From Paenibacillus sp. (GTDB lineage: Bacteria; Bacillota; Bacilli; Paenibacillales; Paenibacillaceae), in NCBI GenBank assembly GCA_031254035.1, contig JAIRVF010000063.1, positions 1 to 42,457 of the forward strand: a stretch of 42,457 nt of DNA, read 5' to 3'. This document shows, piece by piece, positions 7,798-16,264 of this stretch. The position numbers and the translations under genes are program-made. The first letter of the stretch is position 1. Every line of letters starts with the position of its first letter. Below the pieces are notes generated by a model. It ran no database searches. It was not told the DNA's origin and worked only from the letters and a program-made list of their open reading frames with translations.

Positions 7798-9300
7798 ATG
7801 AAGAAATCAAAAGTTGTGAAAGGAACAAAAGTGCTCGTAAGTTTATTAGTTGGTTTGAATGTATTTGCTTATTCAAGTATTTCCTTTGCAGCACCAAACG
7901 ATCTCAATGATATTGATACTGGGATCTCAAGCCTGAATTATGATCGCAATGAAGTATTGGCCGTACCAGGAGATCAAATCAGCAGCATTGTTCCCAAAGA
8001 GGGAATCTTATCAAATGGCAAATTTTTTGTGGTTGAACGTGAGAAGAAATCTCTTACAACCTCGCCAGTAGATATATCCATTATTGATTCGATGACGAGT
8101 CGCACTTACCCAGGCGCAATCCAGCTTGCAAATCGGGCTTTTACAGAGAATCAGCCTGACCTGATAATGGCTGCTAGAAAACCATTAGATATCAGTACTG
8201 ATTTGCCTGGGCTCAAAAGTGAAAATACAATCACGGTTCAGAATCCAAATTACGGCAGTGTTTCTGGTGCCGTTGATCAATTGGTGTCGACTTGGGCTGA
8301 TAAGTATTCGGCAACTCATACCTTGCCTGCAAGGCTGCAGTATGCAGAATCCATGGTCTACAGCAAGAATCAAATTTCCAGCGCGCTTAATGTAAACGGC
8401 CAATTGCTTAACAATACGCTCGGAATCGACTTTAACGCCGTCGCAAACGGCGAGAAAAAAGTGATGGTAGCGGCTTATAAGCAAATCTTTTATACAGTAA
8501 GCGCATCTCTCCCTAACAATCCATCGGATCTTTTTGCCGACGGAGTGACATTCAGTGAATTAACTCGTAAAGGGGTAAGCAATGAAGCTCCGCCGCTTAT
8601 GGTATCCAATGTTGCTTACGGCAGAACCATTTACGTGAAATTGGAGACAACTTCAAAGAGTAGCGATGTACAAGCTGCATTTAAAGCATTGCTCCAGAAT
8701 GCAAGCATACAATCTAGCGGACAGTACAAAGATATTTATGAAAACAGTTCGTTTACTGCCGTTGTATTAGGTGGCGATGCACAGGCACATAACCAGATCG
8801 TCACGAAAGACTTTAGTGTCATTCAAAATGTAATTAAGGACAATGCCCAGTTCAGCACTAAAAATCCGGCATACCCAATTTCATATACAAGTGTCTTTTT
8901 GAAAGATAATGCAATTGCCGGCATTCACAACAACACGGAGTACATCGAGACAAAATCTACAGAATTTGCTAAGGGCAAAATAACACTCGACCATAGAGGC
9001 GCATATGTAGCTCAGTTTGATGTTTCTTGGGACGAAGTAACATATGATGAAAATGGACAAGAAGTCATTACCCATAAGACATGGGGAGGAAATTGGCAAG
9101 ATAAAACAGCCCATTTCTCGACTGAGATTCCGCTCCCGGCTAATGCCAAGAACATAAGAGTTTTCGCAAGAGAATGTACAGGCCTTGCTTGGGAATGGTG
9201 GAGAAACATTATTGATGAGCCTAATATTCCACTAACCAGCAACATTAACGTTTCGATTTGGGGAACAACATTGTACCCGTACACATCCGTAACTTACTAA
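7798..9300 (+). CDS. Thiol-activated cholesterol-dependent cytolysin (alveolysin-like)
   Basis: A secreted pore-forming toxin of 500 residues that binds cholesterol in eukaryotic membranes and assembles into large pores. A Sec signal peptide is plain: [19 protein letters not shown], then a hydrophobic core and SISFA before APNDLND (cleavage near residue 35). The diagnostic undecapeptide [11 protein letters not shown] is complete at about residues 459-469, including the single Cys that gives thiol activation. The cholesterol-recognition Thr-Leu pair is present in WGTTLYPYT near the C-terminus. Domain 1-3 landmarks such as LNYDRNEVL and [13 protein letters not shown] are also recognisable. Length and order match alveolysin and relatives (about 500 residues). 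ATG 7798 follows AGAAGGAGGG. The gene stands alone, flanked by a terminator on each side. The organism therefore carries an intact haemolysin. Confidence 0.96.
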   Translation: MKKSKVVKGTKVLVSLLVGLNVFAYSSISFAAPNDLNDIDTGISSLNYDRNEVLAVPGDQISSIVPKEGILSNGKFFVVEREKKSLTTSPVDISIIDSMTSRTYPGAIQLANRAFTENQPDLIMAARKPLDISTDLPGLKSENTITVQNPNYGSVSGAVDQLVSTWADKYSATHTLPARLQYAESMVYSKNQISSALNVNGQLLNNTLGIDFNAVANGEKKVMVAAYKQIFYTVSASLPNNPSDLFADGVTFSELTRKGVSNEAPPLMVSNVAYGRTIYVKLETTSKSSDVQAAFKALLQNASIQSSGQYKDIYENSSFTAVVLGGDAQAHNQIVTKDFSVIQNVIKDNAQFSTKNPAYPISYTSVFLKDNAIAGIHNNTEYIETKSTEFAKGKITLDHRGAYVAQFDVSWDEVTYDENGQEVITHKTWGGNWQDKTAHFSTEIPLPANAKNIRVFARECTGLAWEWWRNIIDEPNIPLTSNINVSIWGTTLYPYTSVTY

Positions 9301-9311
9301 TCAATCCGAAG

Positions 9312-9342
9312 AATCTCCCCATTTTATGTGGGGAGATTTTCT
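9312..9342 (+). terminator. Terminator of the cytolysin gene
   Basis: A perfect 9-bp stem, AATCTCCCC (9312-9320) with GGGGAGATT (9330-9338), a 9-base loop, and a T-rich tail. Confidence 0.88.
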
Positions 9343-9353
9343 TATTAGTGCGT

Positions 9354-9521
9354 GTTCAAAAAGGCCGGTTTTCAGCACCGAGAAGGTTGAATGAAGCTAG
9401 GGACTGAGGAGCGGAGCGTACGTATTGGGTACGTGAGCACCGGAAGGCCCGGCTGAATTCAAGATTCGATGTCGAGTCTGCTTCCTGATTCACTTCGTGA
9501 TCAAAAGCGGACTTTTTGAAC
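9354..9521. repeat. 168-bp MITE-like or structured intergenic repeat with imperfect terminal inverted repeats
   Basis: The ends are inverted copies of each other: GTTCAAAAAGGCCGGTTTT on the left and, read on the minus strand, GTTCAAAAAGTCCGCTTTT on the right (17 of 19 identical). The inside is GC-richer than the flanks and full of short pairable segments: GTACGT copies around TATTGG, the GCACCG repeats at about 9375 and 9438, and GATTCAC/GTGATC near the right end. It codes for nothing. It lies between the convergent cytolysin and DedA genes. From memory it resembles an abundant Paenibacillus intergenic repeat, which I cannot verify here. Confidence 0.6.
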
Positions 9522-9589
9522 AACCTCTTTTAGCGTTATTGCCTGAGGTCTGACGGAAGGGGATACCCAAATATGAATGAGATGAAAGA

Positions 9590-10240
9590 TCAAGGGCAGT
9601 TATCCGTGCTTTTGATTGACTTATTCGCATCATCCCATTTGAGTGCTTTGAGACGTGACGATTGAGCCTTTCGTTTGACTAACCAGACAACAACTGTAAG
9701 CAATACTAATATGATTGCAATTCTCCAAGAGTAACGCTCAAGATGGTGCAACAAGTTATCCCATTGTGGGCCAAACACGAAACCCAAGCCAATGAAGCTA
9801 GTACACCAAAATAAGGCGCCGCTGTACGCATAGATCGCAAAGGTGCGAAAATTGGAACCCAAAATCCCTGTCAAATAACCGGTCACATGCCGAACACCGG
9901 GAATAAAATAACCGATGAATACGAGGAAATGACCACGCTTGGCAAACCATTTTTTTGTTTTATCGAATTTACTTGGTGTAATAAACACCCATTTACCTAC
10001 CCGCTGAATAAAAGGCATCCCTGCTTTCAAACCGATTAAGTACGTCACGGTCATACCTAATGTCGTTCCGATAAACGATAGAAAAAGTGCCATCCATCCA
10101 TTTATCGTCCCCATGCTAATCAGATACCCTACATAAAGCATAGTTATTTCACCTGGAAAGGGCAGGGCAATGAACTCTAGCAGCAATCCTATAAACAAGA
10201 CTGCATATCCATATTGCTCAAACAATGCTTCAATATTCAT
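9590..10240 (-). CDS. DedA family (SNARE-associated/VTT domain) membrane protein
   Basis: An integral membrane protein of 216 residues, the usual DedA length. Family marks include the N-terminal amphipathic and re-entrant segment LEFIALPFPGEITMLYVGYL, the Gly-rich GTTLGMTVTYLIGLKAG, and the conserved FIGYFIPGVRHVTGYLTG with its functional Arg and Pro residues, followed by SGALFWCTSFIGLGFVFG and a C-terminal helix. DedA and VTT proteins act in envelope homeostasis; some flip polyprenyl phosphates or phosphatidylethanolamine. I start it at the ATG at 10240 with AAAGGATG upstream. An in-frame ATG at 10348 would lie across the terminator hairpin at 10295-10331. Confidence 0.9.
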   Translation of the reverse strand: MNIEALFEQYGYAVLFIGLLLEFIALPFPGEITMLYVGYLISMGTINGWMALFLSFIGTTLGMTVTYLIGLKAGMPFIQRVGKWVFITPSKFDKTKKWFAKRGHFLVFIGYFIPGVRHVTGYLTGILGSNFRTFAIYAYSGALFWCTSFIGLGFVFGPQWDNLLHHLERYSWRIAIILVLLTVVVWLVKRKAQSSRLKALKWDDANKSIKSTDNCP

Positions 10241-10294
10241 CGCTATCACATCCTTTATTGCCTGTCTCATATAGGGAAAACAAGAAGAAACATT

Positions 10295-10331
10295 AAAAGT
10301 CGGTTTTCCTACACGAGGATAACCGACTTTT
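10295..10331 (-). terminator. Terminator of the MerR/hydrolase/acetyltransferase unit
   Basis: An 11-bp perfect stem (AAAAGTCGGTT with AACCGACTTTT) ending in T on either strand. It lies between the end of the acetyltransferase gene and the DedA start, so it separates the two transcripts. Confidence 0.75.
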
Positions 10332-10409
10332 AAATCATCCATGTTCACAAGTGATTATGCATGTTTAGGATGTTTACATTATTTTTCTCCTAGTGTGTAT
10401 AGTTGTAAC

Positions 10410-11039
10410 TTATTGTATTTTCCGGACCATAAAGTACCATTTCAATTCATTAAATAAAAAATGACTCATTATATTATTTTTATGTGAATGAGTATAGAAT
10501 GATAATTGCTCATACAAATGTTTAGCCCGCGGGTTTTTGCCAGAAACGTATAGACTTAGCCTATTTAGATTTGGTTCTGCTTGAACAAAATCCTGCGCCC
10601 ATTGTAATAGCAATTTTCCAACACCCTTACTTCGATGATCTGGATGAACAGCAACGTCAGTGATATAACATTCACCCACTTGCGGTTTATGGTCCAAAAA
10701 ATATAACCCGAATAACATTTTAAGAAAGTTCCATTTTCCAAAGCTGTTAAAGCTCTTCAAGGAAGGATACTTTTGCTTTTCATGATTCATGTTCGATTGG
10801 ACTTTCCATTTGATAGACAAAGTTCCTATAACTTCACCATATTGCAGTGCGACCATTCTCTGGCTTGCCGGTTCATCTGGGAAATGTTCAAACATCTTTT
10901 CAAAAAAGAGAGCGAGCTCATCATCATTCATGTTCGTAAGATGTTGGAATTTCCCGCGAAATCCGTGAACAAGCAATTGCCCAACTTGAAAATTATGTTT
11001 GGCCTGCATTGGTTCAATCGTTATTGTCGCTTCAGTCAT
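10410..11039 (-). CDS. GNAT family N-acetyltransferase
   Basis: A protein of 209 residues with the GNAT fold: MQAKHNFQVGQLLVHGFRG at the N-terminus, a central beta strand YITDVAVHPDHR followed by the acetyl-CoA pyrophosphate loop RSKGVGK (Q/R-x2-G-x-G/A type), and LSLYVSGKNPRAKHLYEQLSF as the C-terminal motif B. The acceptor is unknown. The ATG at 11039 has AAAGGAGAGG upstream; the upstream TTG-type extension to 11108 would overlap the preceding gene. It lies 28 bases after the alpha/beta hydrolase, in the same direction, so it is very probably the last gene of the MerR-controlled operon. A role in detoxifying a compound is plausible but not shown. Confidence 0.85.
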   Translation of the reverse strand: MTEATITIEPMQAKHNFQVGQLLVHGFRGKFQHLTNMNDDELALFFEKMFEHFPDEPASQRMVALQYGEVIGTLSIKWKVQSNMNHEKQKYPSLKSFNSFGKWNFLKMLFGLYFLDHKPQVGECYITDVAVHPDHRSKGVGKLLLQWAQDFVQAEPNLNRLSLYVSGKNPRAKHLYEQLSFYTHSHKNNIMSHFLFNELKWYFMVRKIQ

Positions 11040-11067
11040 GATCAACCTCTCCTTTAGAAGCAGATTT

Positions 11068-12078
11068 TCACCGCTTAGGAAGTTTCTGTAGAAATTGCTC
11101 AATTTCATCCATGTAACCTGGTATTGTAATTTGTCTGGGAGCGAAGAGACTAATGAATAATGCCCGCAAATTCGAATTTGCTGTTTGCTTGCTTAACATG
11201 GAGTGATCGGCCTCAGGGAAGACAGCCACGGTTAGCAGCTCAGGTTTTACGATATTGCGATATCCCCGCTCCGTATCCTTCATATCGACATTTATATCTT
11301 CTCCGCCTAAAAGCAATAGCACGGGTGAATTGAAATTATGAAGGTCATCAGTGGCATCCGACAGGAAATTTTTACTGACAAAGTTCCATCTGTCTTTCGA
11401 CATGAGGCTATTTTCGCGAGCTATGTTTTTATATTCTTCATAGGAAGCATGTTTTTCCAAAAGCTTGCGCACTTGCCGGTCATAGGCCAATTTTTCTTGA
11501 ATTTCAGCTTCGGAGGCCCCATCTTTCTCCATTTCTTTGCGTGTATTATATTCTCCTTGACTTAACCAATTAATGGCGGGTGATAGAAGGAGGCTAAATG
11601 CGAGCGGTTCCTTCTTGGCAAGCTTGGGAATAACCCAACCCGCCTGGCTAGCTCCCCAAGCCCCAATCTGTTTCTCGTCAATCATCGGCTGCTCTTTTGC
11701 CCAAGCAATGGCCTGTCGCGCTTCTTCCACGCGGTCATCTATACTCTGATCCAACCAATTTCCTTCGGATCCGTTAATTCCTCTTTTGTTAAGGGACAAG
11801 GAGGCGTAACCAATGGAAGCCAACCGCTCCCAAAGCGGTTTATAACCATCATCGTGGGAGGCATCAATGGAGCCGTCGCCATGAATAAACAAAACGAGTC
11901 CTAGTTTCCCCGTGTAGTTTTTAGGCAACACGAGAGTACCGGTTAGCTTGCCCTGAGGCGTCTGGATCTCAACCGCTTGCTCAGTCATATCAAAACTGTT
12001 TTGCTTCAAAATATAAAGTCCTGCACCGCTAAATAATAGGACGATGATCAAAATGGAAATCATTATTTTCTTTTTCAT
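11068..12078 (-). CDS. Membrane-anchored or secreted alpha/beta hydrolase
   Basis: A 336-residue serine hydrolase with an N-terminal signal anchor (KKKIMISILIIVLLFSGAGLYIL). The catalytic triad is readable: nucleophile elbow GAWGASQAGW (Ser in G-x-S-x-G form), acidic residue in LLLLGGEDINVD, and His in FPEADHSML. The oxyanion region is LVLFIHGDGSID. These are features of the BAAT/dienelactone hydrolase-like group. Two ATG codons are adjacent (12081 and 12078); the second has the better spacing from AAGGAG. It lies 51 bases downstream of the MerR gene and 28 bases before the acetyltransferase gene on the same strand. Substrate unknown; ester or thioester cleavage outside the membrane is the likely chemistry. 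Confidence 0.88.
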   Translation of the reverse strand: MKKKIMISILIIVLLFSGAGLYILKQNSFDMTEQAVEIQTPQGKLTGTLVLPKNYTGKLGLVLFIHGDGSIDASHDDGYKPLWERLASIGYASLSLNKRGINGSEGNWLDQSIDDRVEEARQAIAWAKEQPMIDEKQIGAWGASQAGWVIPKLAKKEPLAFSLLLSPAINWLSQGEYNTRKEMEKDGASEAEIQEKLAYDRQVRKLLEKHASYEEYKNIARENSLMSKDRWNFVSKNFLSDATDDLHNFNSPVLLLLGGEDINVDMKDTERGYRNIVKPELLTVAVFPEADHSMLSKQTANSNLRALFISLFAPRQITIPGYMDEIEQFLQKLPKR

Positions 12079-12129
12079 CATATTTCTCCTTGTGATAAGT
12101 TCTTAAATTGTTCCAACCTCAGGCCCATA

Positions 12130-12903
12130 TTACGCTATTCCATCAGAATTGATTAAGGCTAGCAACTCGTAGTGCATCTCGTTACTGCTAAATAAGGATA
12201 AATAGGATCTTTCGATAATGATAACGGGCCCGGATATGACATAAGAATGAGCATCAGCATAGTCGCAAAACTGTTCTATCAAATGATCCAATTCATCGTC
12301 TTCACGAACCAGTCTTTGAGTAGAAAGATACTCACCACCAGGTAATGCAAGATCACCGGGCGCTTGCGCTTCCATATATAAGGTGATTGCGCTCGAATCA
12401 TCACTGACATAATGAATGTCCGATTCGAACAAGTTTGTGACGTGTTTCGTCTGCTCGGCCAATATTTTGGCATTAAGCTTCGTACCCGGACTCATTTCGA
12501 TCCAACGCGTCAAAAAAGTAGTTTCTCTCCGCTTCATTTGGTAATGATTGAGCTGCGAGCTAAAGTTCTGTTGTTCCTGCAAAACTTTGTCGATGAACTG
12601 CTGAAGTTCTTTGAGTCGTTGTAGTTCCTTATCCACTTCCCGAAGTGACTGATGAAGGAGCTGTCGATATTGATCCGCAGAATATGAACCCATGCAATCT
12701 TTAACGGATTGAACGGGCACATCCAGCTTGCGAAGCAGTAGAATTTGTGCCAGCTGATAGACTTGATCCATGCTATACATTCTGTATTGGTTATGATCTA
12801 TGTAAGCAGGGAGGAGGACTCCTTTCTCTTCAAAATAACGAATTTGATGAACGGACACGTTCATCAGTTTAGCTAATTCACTAATCGTAATTTCACTCTT
12901 CAT
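12130..12903 (-). CDS. MerR family transcriptional regulator
   Basis: A protein of 257 residues. The winged helix-turn-helix is at the N-terminus (ISELAKLMNVSVHQIRYFEEKGVL, then the wing NQYRMYSMDQV). A dimerising coiled coil rich in Leu, Gln and Glu spans about 75-120, and a C-terminal domain of about 130 residues resembles ligand-binding modules of the TipA/BmrR kind rather than short metal sensors. There is no Cys pair of the metal-sensing type near the coil end. The start ATG has TAGGAG upstream. A classic MerR-type promoter with a 19-bp spacer lies just upstream, so it is probably autoregulated and switches the hydrolase and acetyltransferase genes on in response to a small molecule. Confidence 0.92.
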   Translation of the reverse strand: MKSEITISELAKLMNVSVHQIRYFEEKGVLLPAYIDHNQYRMYSMDQVYQLAQILLLRKLDVPVQSVKDCMGSYSADQYRQLLHQSLREVDKELQRLKELQQFIDKVLQEQQNFSSQLNHYQMKRRETTFLTRWIEMSPGTKLNAKILAEQTKHVTNLFESDIHYVSDDSSAITLYMEAQAPGDLALPGGEYLSTQRLVREDDELDHLIEQFCDYADAHSYVISGPVIIIERSYLSLFSSNEMHYELLALINSDGIA

Positions 12904-12944
12904 ATGTTCGCTCCTAATGATGAATTGAGGTTTGGAATATCTTA

Positions 12945-12975
12945 AAGATACACCTTAGGTCAGACCTAAGGTCAA
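12945..12975 (-). promoter_or_regulatory. MerR-type promoter with 19-bp spacer and operator palindrome
   Basis: On the minus strand the -35 is TTGACC (12975-12970) and the -10 is TATCTT (12950-12945), with exactly 19 bases between them. The spacer holds a perfect 9-bp inverted repeat, ACCTTAGGT with ACCTAAGGT (12952-12960 and 12964-12972), separated by 3 bases. This is the known layout of MerR-activated promoters, where the regulator twists an over-long spacer. Confidence 0.85.
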
Positions 12976-13292
12976 GTGTTTGTATCAGATATAAAACACA
13001 ACTTAGACATTTGTCCTGTTTAAAGGTTAAAAAATATTTTTGAATAGGGTAGATTAAACCCATTCGCTATATGCTGGATGTCCAGTTTGTTCACCTCAAT
13101 TTTTTGTTATACCCTTAAATATATTCACTCCACTTCTATCCCATAAAGAAACAATCAACTCAGTAATAGTGCGATTAACCGTTTTCAATGAGTTGAATTT
13201 GTTTATCTTGGGCCTTAAACTTCATAGTAGCGGTTTTAGAGGCTATGGCCTCATTGGTGAGATGACTGAAAAATAAATAATGAGGATGAAAC
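12976..13292. other. Intergenic region between divergent MerR and sensor-kinase genes
   Basis: No gene of credible length is visible. The stretch is AT-rich, with a small CTGGATGTCCAG hairpin near 13073. It should hold the promoter of the sensor kinase gene, but no -35/-10 pair stands out. Confidence 0.4.
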
Positions 13293-14738
13293 ATGGACGA
13301 ACTTAATCGGTTGGAAACATTAAAAACGATTGCAGAGACATTGAATCAAGGTAACGAATTAAAACCTATGCTCCAGCTTGTGCTGGAAAGGCTTCTCGAT
13401 GTTACCGGGATACAAACGGGATGGATTTATCTTGTGGATGAAGCCGGGAAAAATCATTTGATTGCGGATTTCCAGCTGCCTCCAGCTCTTTCAGTTAATG
13501 AAAAAAAGCCAATGTGCGGCGGGAATTGCTGGTGTATAGAGCGATACAAGAGCGGTAGACTGACGAAAGCAGTGAACATAATTGAATGCAAACGCATTGA
13601 GAATTCGGTTTGCAAAAAAGCTGGAGACACAAAGGACATTACTCATCATATGACGGTTCCACTCTATGCAGGAGATGAAATGTTCGGTTTGTTAAATGTC
13701 GCTTCACCGAATAAAGTACGGTTTAGTTCAGAAGAGTTAGCCCTGTTGCAGTCCATTGCTTTTCAAATTGGAGCGGCCATGAAACGAATGAGACTGTTTC
13801 AAAAGGAGCAAAAGAGAGCTTCGCTTTATGAGAGATTGAATCATTTTGTTGCAAGCATTCGATCGCAGATCGGCTACGATAGGCTATTGGATGAAATGGC
13901 ACAGGCACTATTGGAAGGCTTCCCATGGAATTCGGTTGAGCTTGTATGTAATGGATACGGCGTGGAAAGGCAGCGTAAAGCTCAAGGAACAGGAAAAGAG
14001 GTAAGCACTTCGGTTCAAGTGGGTAAAACTCAAATTCACCTAATGATTAGGCATGATCAATTGGATGAGGTAGACAGGGAGGTTATCGATCAGCTAACCA
14101 ATCACATTGGCCTCCTCATTGAAAATGAACGGTTGATCGAAGAGCGAAAAGAAATCTCAGTTTTGCAGGAGCGTAATCGGTTGGCTCGTGATTTGCATGA
14201 TTCTGTAAATCAATTGCTGTTTTCATTGAATTTAACGCTGCGAGGGACGAGGGAGATGACCGACGATCCGACGCTAACCGAAGTACTTTCGTATTCACAG
14301 GATCTTTCCCGGGAGGCTTTGAAAGAAATGAAGGCTTTGATATGGCAGTTGCGCCCACCAGGGCTTGAAGAGGGAGTCACTAATGCGTTGTTTACTTTTG
14401 CAGAAAAAATCGGCTTAAATCTCAAAATTGTAATCGAAGGTGTTGTTGATCTACCGCAGCTTGTTGAGGAATGCTTGTGGAGAGTCGGCCAAGAAGCGCT
14501 GCAAAATGTGAAAAAGCATGCAAAAACAACGGAAGTAACACTGCGAATCGTCAGAACAACAGAATCTGTTGTCATGGAAATTGAGGACAAAGGAAGCGGA
14601 TTTGCCTTTTATGAAGGCTTCAGCTCCCAAACAATCGGGTTGAAAAGCATGGGAGAGCGGGTTGAACTGCTGCATGGGGAATTAGAAATTATAACTCGGG
14701 AGCATCAAGGAACACGCATTCGCATCGTTTTACCGTGA
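13293..14738 (+). CDS. GAF-domain NarL-type sensor histidine kinase with a cysteine cluster (possible Fe-S redox sensor)
   Basis: A soluble 481-residue kinase with no membrane helix. A GAF domain covers about 15-170. Within it Cys75, Cys79, Cys81, Cys99 and Cys107 form a CX3CXC...C...C pattern (CGGNCWCIERY, then IIECKRIENSVC), followed by HHMTVPLYAGDEMFGLLNVA. A similar Cys-bearing GAF occurs in AirS-like kinases that hold a [2Fe-2S] cluster, so oxygen or redox sensing is a reasonable inference. The HisKA_3 motif RNRLARDLHDSVNQ gives His302. The ATP-binding domain has EECLWRVGQEALQNVKKHA, EDKGSGF and TIGLKSMGERVE. The SD is weak (TGAGGATG). The response regulator follows after 16 bases. Confidence 0.93.
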   Translation: MDELNRLETLKTIAETLNQGNELKPMLQLVLERLLDVTGIQTGWIYLVDEAGKNHLIADFQLPPALSVNEKKPMCGGNCWCIERYKSGRLTKAVNIIECKRIENSVCKKAGDTKDITHHMTVPLYAGDEMFGLLNVASPNKVRFSSEELALLQSIAFQIGAAMKRMRLFQKEQKRASLYERLNHFVASIRSQIGYDRLLDEMAQALLEGFPWNSVELVCNGYGVERQRKAQGTGKEVSTSVQVGKTQIHLMIRHDQLDEVDREVIDQLTNHIGLLIENERLIEERKEISVLQERNRLARDLHDSVNQLLFSLNLTLRGTREMTDDPTLTEVLSYSQDLSREALKEMKALIWQLRPPGLEEGVTNALFTFAEKIGLNLKIVIEGVVDLPQLVEECLWRVGQEALQNVKKHAKTTEVTLRIVRTTESVVMEIEDKGSGFAFYEGFSSQTIGLKSMGERVELLHGELEIITREHQGTRIRIVLP

Positions 14739-14754
14739 ATGGAGAGGGGTTACA

Positions 14755-15393
14755 ATGGGGATTAGAGTATTGATTGTAGATGATCATCTTGTGGTGAGAA
14801 GAGGTTTGCGCTTTTTTCTCGATCGACAGGAGGATATTGAAATTGTGGGTGAAGCAGGTAATGGCGAAGAGGCTGTGTGCTTAGCCATGGAAACTCAGCC
14901 TGACATTGTTCTTATGGATCTCGTGATGCCTGGGATGGATGGAGTGGAAGCCACGAAGCAAATGCTTTCCAAATTACCTGCGACTCGAGTAATCATGTTG
15001 TCGAGCTTTTCCGATCAGGATCACATTATTCCAGCAATACGCGCAGGAGTTTCCGGATATCAATTGAAGGATATAGAGCCGGATGAGCTCGCGAGGGTCA
15101 TTAAAAGCGTATATAACGGCGAAAAGAAATTACATACTGCAGTAACCTCTGAGCTGATGACCCATATGACTGGCTGGCAAGAGAACGAAGAACATCGGAT
15201 AAAACAATTGACCCATCGTGAGCGCGAGGTATTGCGTCAGATTGCGTCTGGAAAAAGCAATAAGGAGATAGCGGATATTCTAGTCATTACGGAGCAGACG
15301 GTGAAGACCCATGTTTCTAATATTCTTTCAAAACTTCAGGTTCAAGACCGGACGCAGGCGGCGATTTATGCTATTCAGCACCCGGATGTCTGA
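14755..15393 (+). CDS. NarL/LuxR family response regulator
   Basis: A protein of 212 residues, the full family length. The receiver domain has the acidic pair DD at 9-10, phospho-acceptor Asp55 in LMDLVMPGMDG, a Ser (MLSSFSD) and the invariant Lys in QLKDIEPDE. The C-terminal LuxR-type helix-turn-helix is complete (LTHREREVLRQIASGKSNKEI, then TEQTVKTHVSNILSKLQVQDR). It forms a two-component pair with the upstream kinase and probably controls the SDR/QueA-like/VOC genes that begin 133 bases downstream, though no binding site is evident. The start ATG follows GGAGAGGGG. Confidence 0.95.
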   Translation: MGIRVLIVDDHLVVRRGLRFFLDRQEDIEIVGEAGNGEEAVCLAMETQPDIVLMDLVMPGMDGVEATKQMLSKLPATRVIMLSSFSDQDHIIPAIRAGVSGYQLKDIEPDELARVIKSVYNGEKKLHTAVTSELMTHMTGWQENEEHRIKQLTHREREVLRQIASGKSNKEIADILVITEQTVKTHVSNILSKLQVQDRTQAAIYAIQHPDV

Positions 15394-15526
15394 GGAAAAA
15401 TGATATGAACCTTGTTCTCATACTAAAGTATTAGAAAATGATACCTCCTTTCCATGATTTCGCCATTCTCCCCTTCCAGTATCATAAAGTCAACAAGATC
15501 ACTCAAATATGGAAGGGGAAAAGAAT

Positions 15527-16264
15527 ATGAATGGTTTTCAAGATAAAGTCGTGATGATTACGGGAGCTTCTAAAGGACTTGGGAAATCGCTAACCATGGC
15601 ATTTGCAAGAAAGGGAGCACAGCTTGCTATTTGTGCCAGAGGGGAAGAAGCCCTTATTGAAGTCAAGCGAGAGGCTGAAAGATTGGGCGCAAAAGTGCTG
15701 GCTGTTTCGGCAGATGTCTCCAATGCAAGAGATGTGGAACGATTCGTTGCACTTACAGAGGATTACTTTGGAAGAGTTGATGTGTTGATTAATAATGCAT
15801 CCATACTTGGAATAAGCCCGATGCCGCTGCTGATCGATTATCCCGAGGAGGATTTTGCCGAAGTGTTAAAAGCCAATGTCATGGGTCCTTTTCTGATTAC
15901 GAAGCGTGTACTGGCTCATATGCTGCAGCGCAATCAAGGCTCCATTGTGAATGTAACCTCGGCAGCCGGCAACGTTGGTTATGCAGGTTGGGGGGCGTAC
16001 GGTGTCTCCAAATTTGCCCTGGAAGGGTTGACGCAAACATGGGCTGATGAATGCTCCGGAACTAAGGTCAGGATCAATATGGTTGATCCCGGAGAAATGG
16101 ACACGGAAATGCATGCCCTAGCTGTTCCAGACTGCGACTATGAGTTAAACTCCACCGATAATGTGGTTGATGTTTTTCTATATTTAGCTTCCGAAGAAGC
16201 TTGCGAGATAAACGGGCAACGTCTTGAAGCGGCAAGCTTTCAGGAAGGAGCTGAAATGCAATGA
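15527..16264 (+). CDS. Short-chain dehydrogenase/reductase (SDR)
   Basis: A classical SDR of 245 residues using NAD(P)H. The nucleotide loop TGASKGLG is at residues 12-19, the structural motif NNAS near 87, the catalytic Ser in NVTSAAGN and the catalytic Tyr/Lys in YGVSKFA. The C-terminal part is a little short and ends in the acidic EGAEMQ. I take ATG 15527, as GGAAGGGGA sits eight bases upstream; ATG 15509 lies before it. The stop overlaps the next start (ATGA-like), so the SDR is coupled to the QueA-like gene. Substrate unknown; the neighbouring QueA-like and VOC genes suggest modification of a sugar- or nucleoside-derived compound. Confidence 0.92.
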   Translation: MNGFQDKVVMITGASKGLGKSLTMAFARKGAQLAICARGEEALIEVKREAERLGAKVLAVSADVSNARDVERFVALTEDYFGRVDVLINNASILGISPMPLLIDYPEEDFAEVLKANVMGPFLITKRVLAHMLQRNQGSIVNVTSAAGNVGYAGWGAYGVSKFALEGLTQTWADECSGTKVRINMVDPGEMDTEMHALAVPDCDYELNSTDNVVDVFLYLASEEACEINGQRLEAASFQEGAEMQ

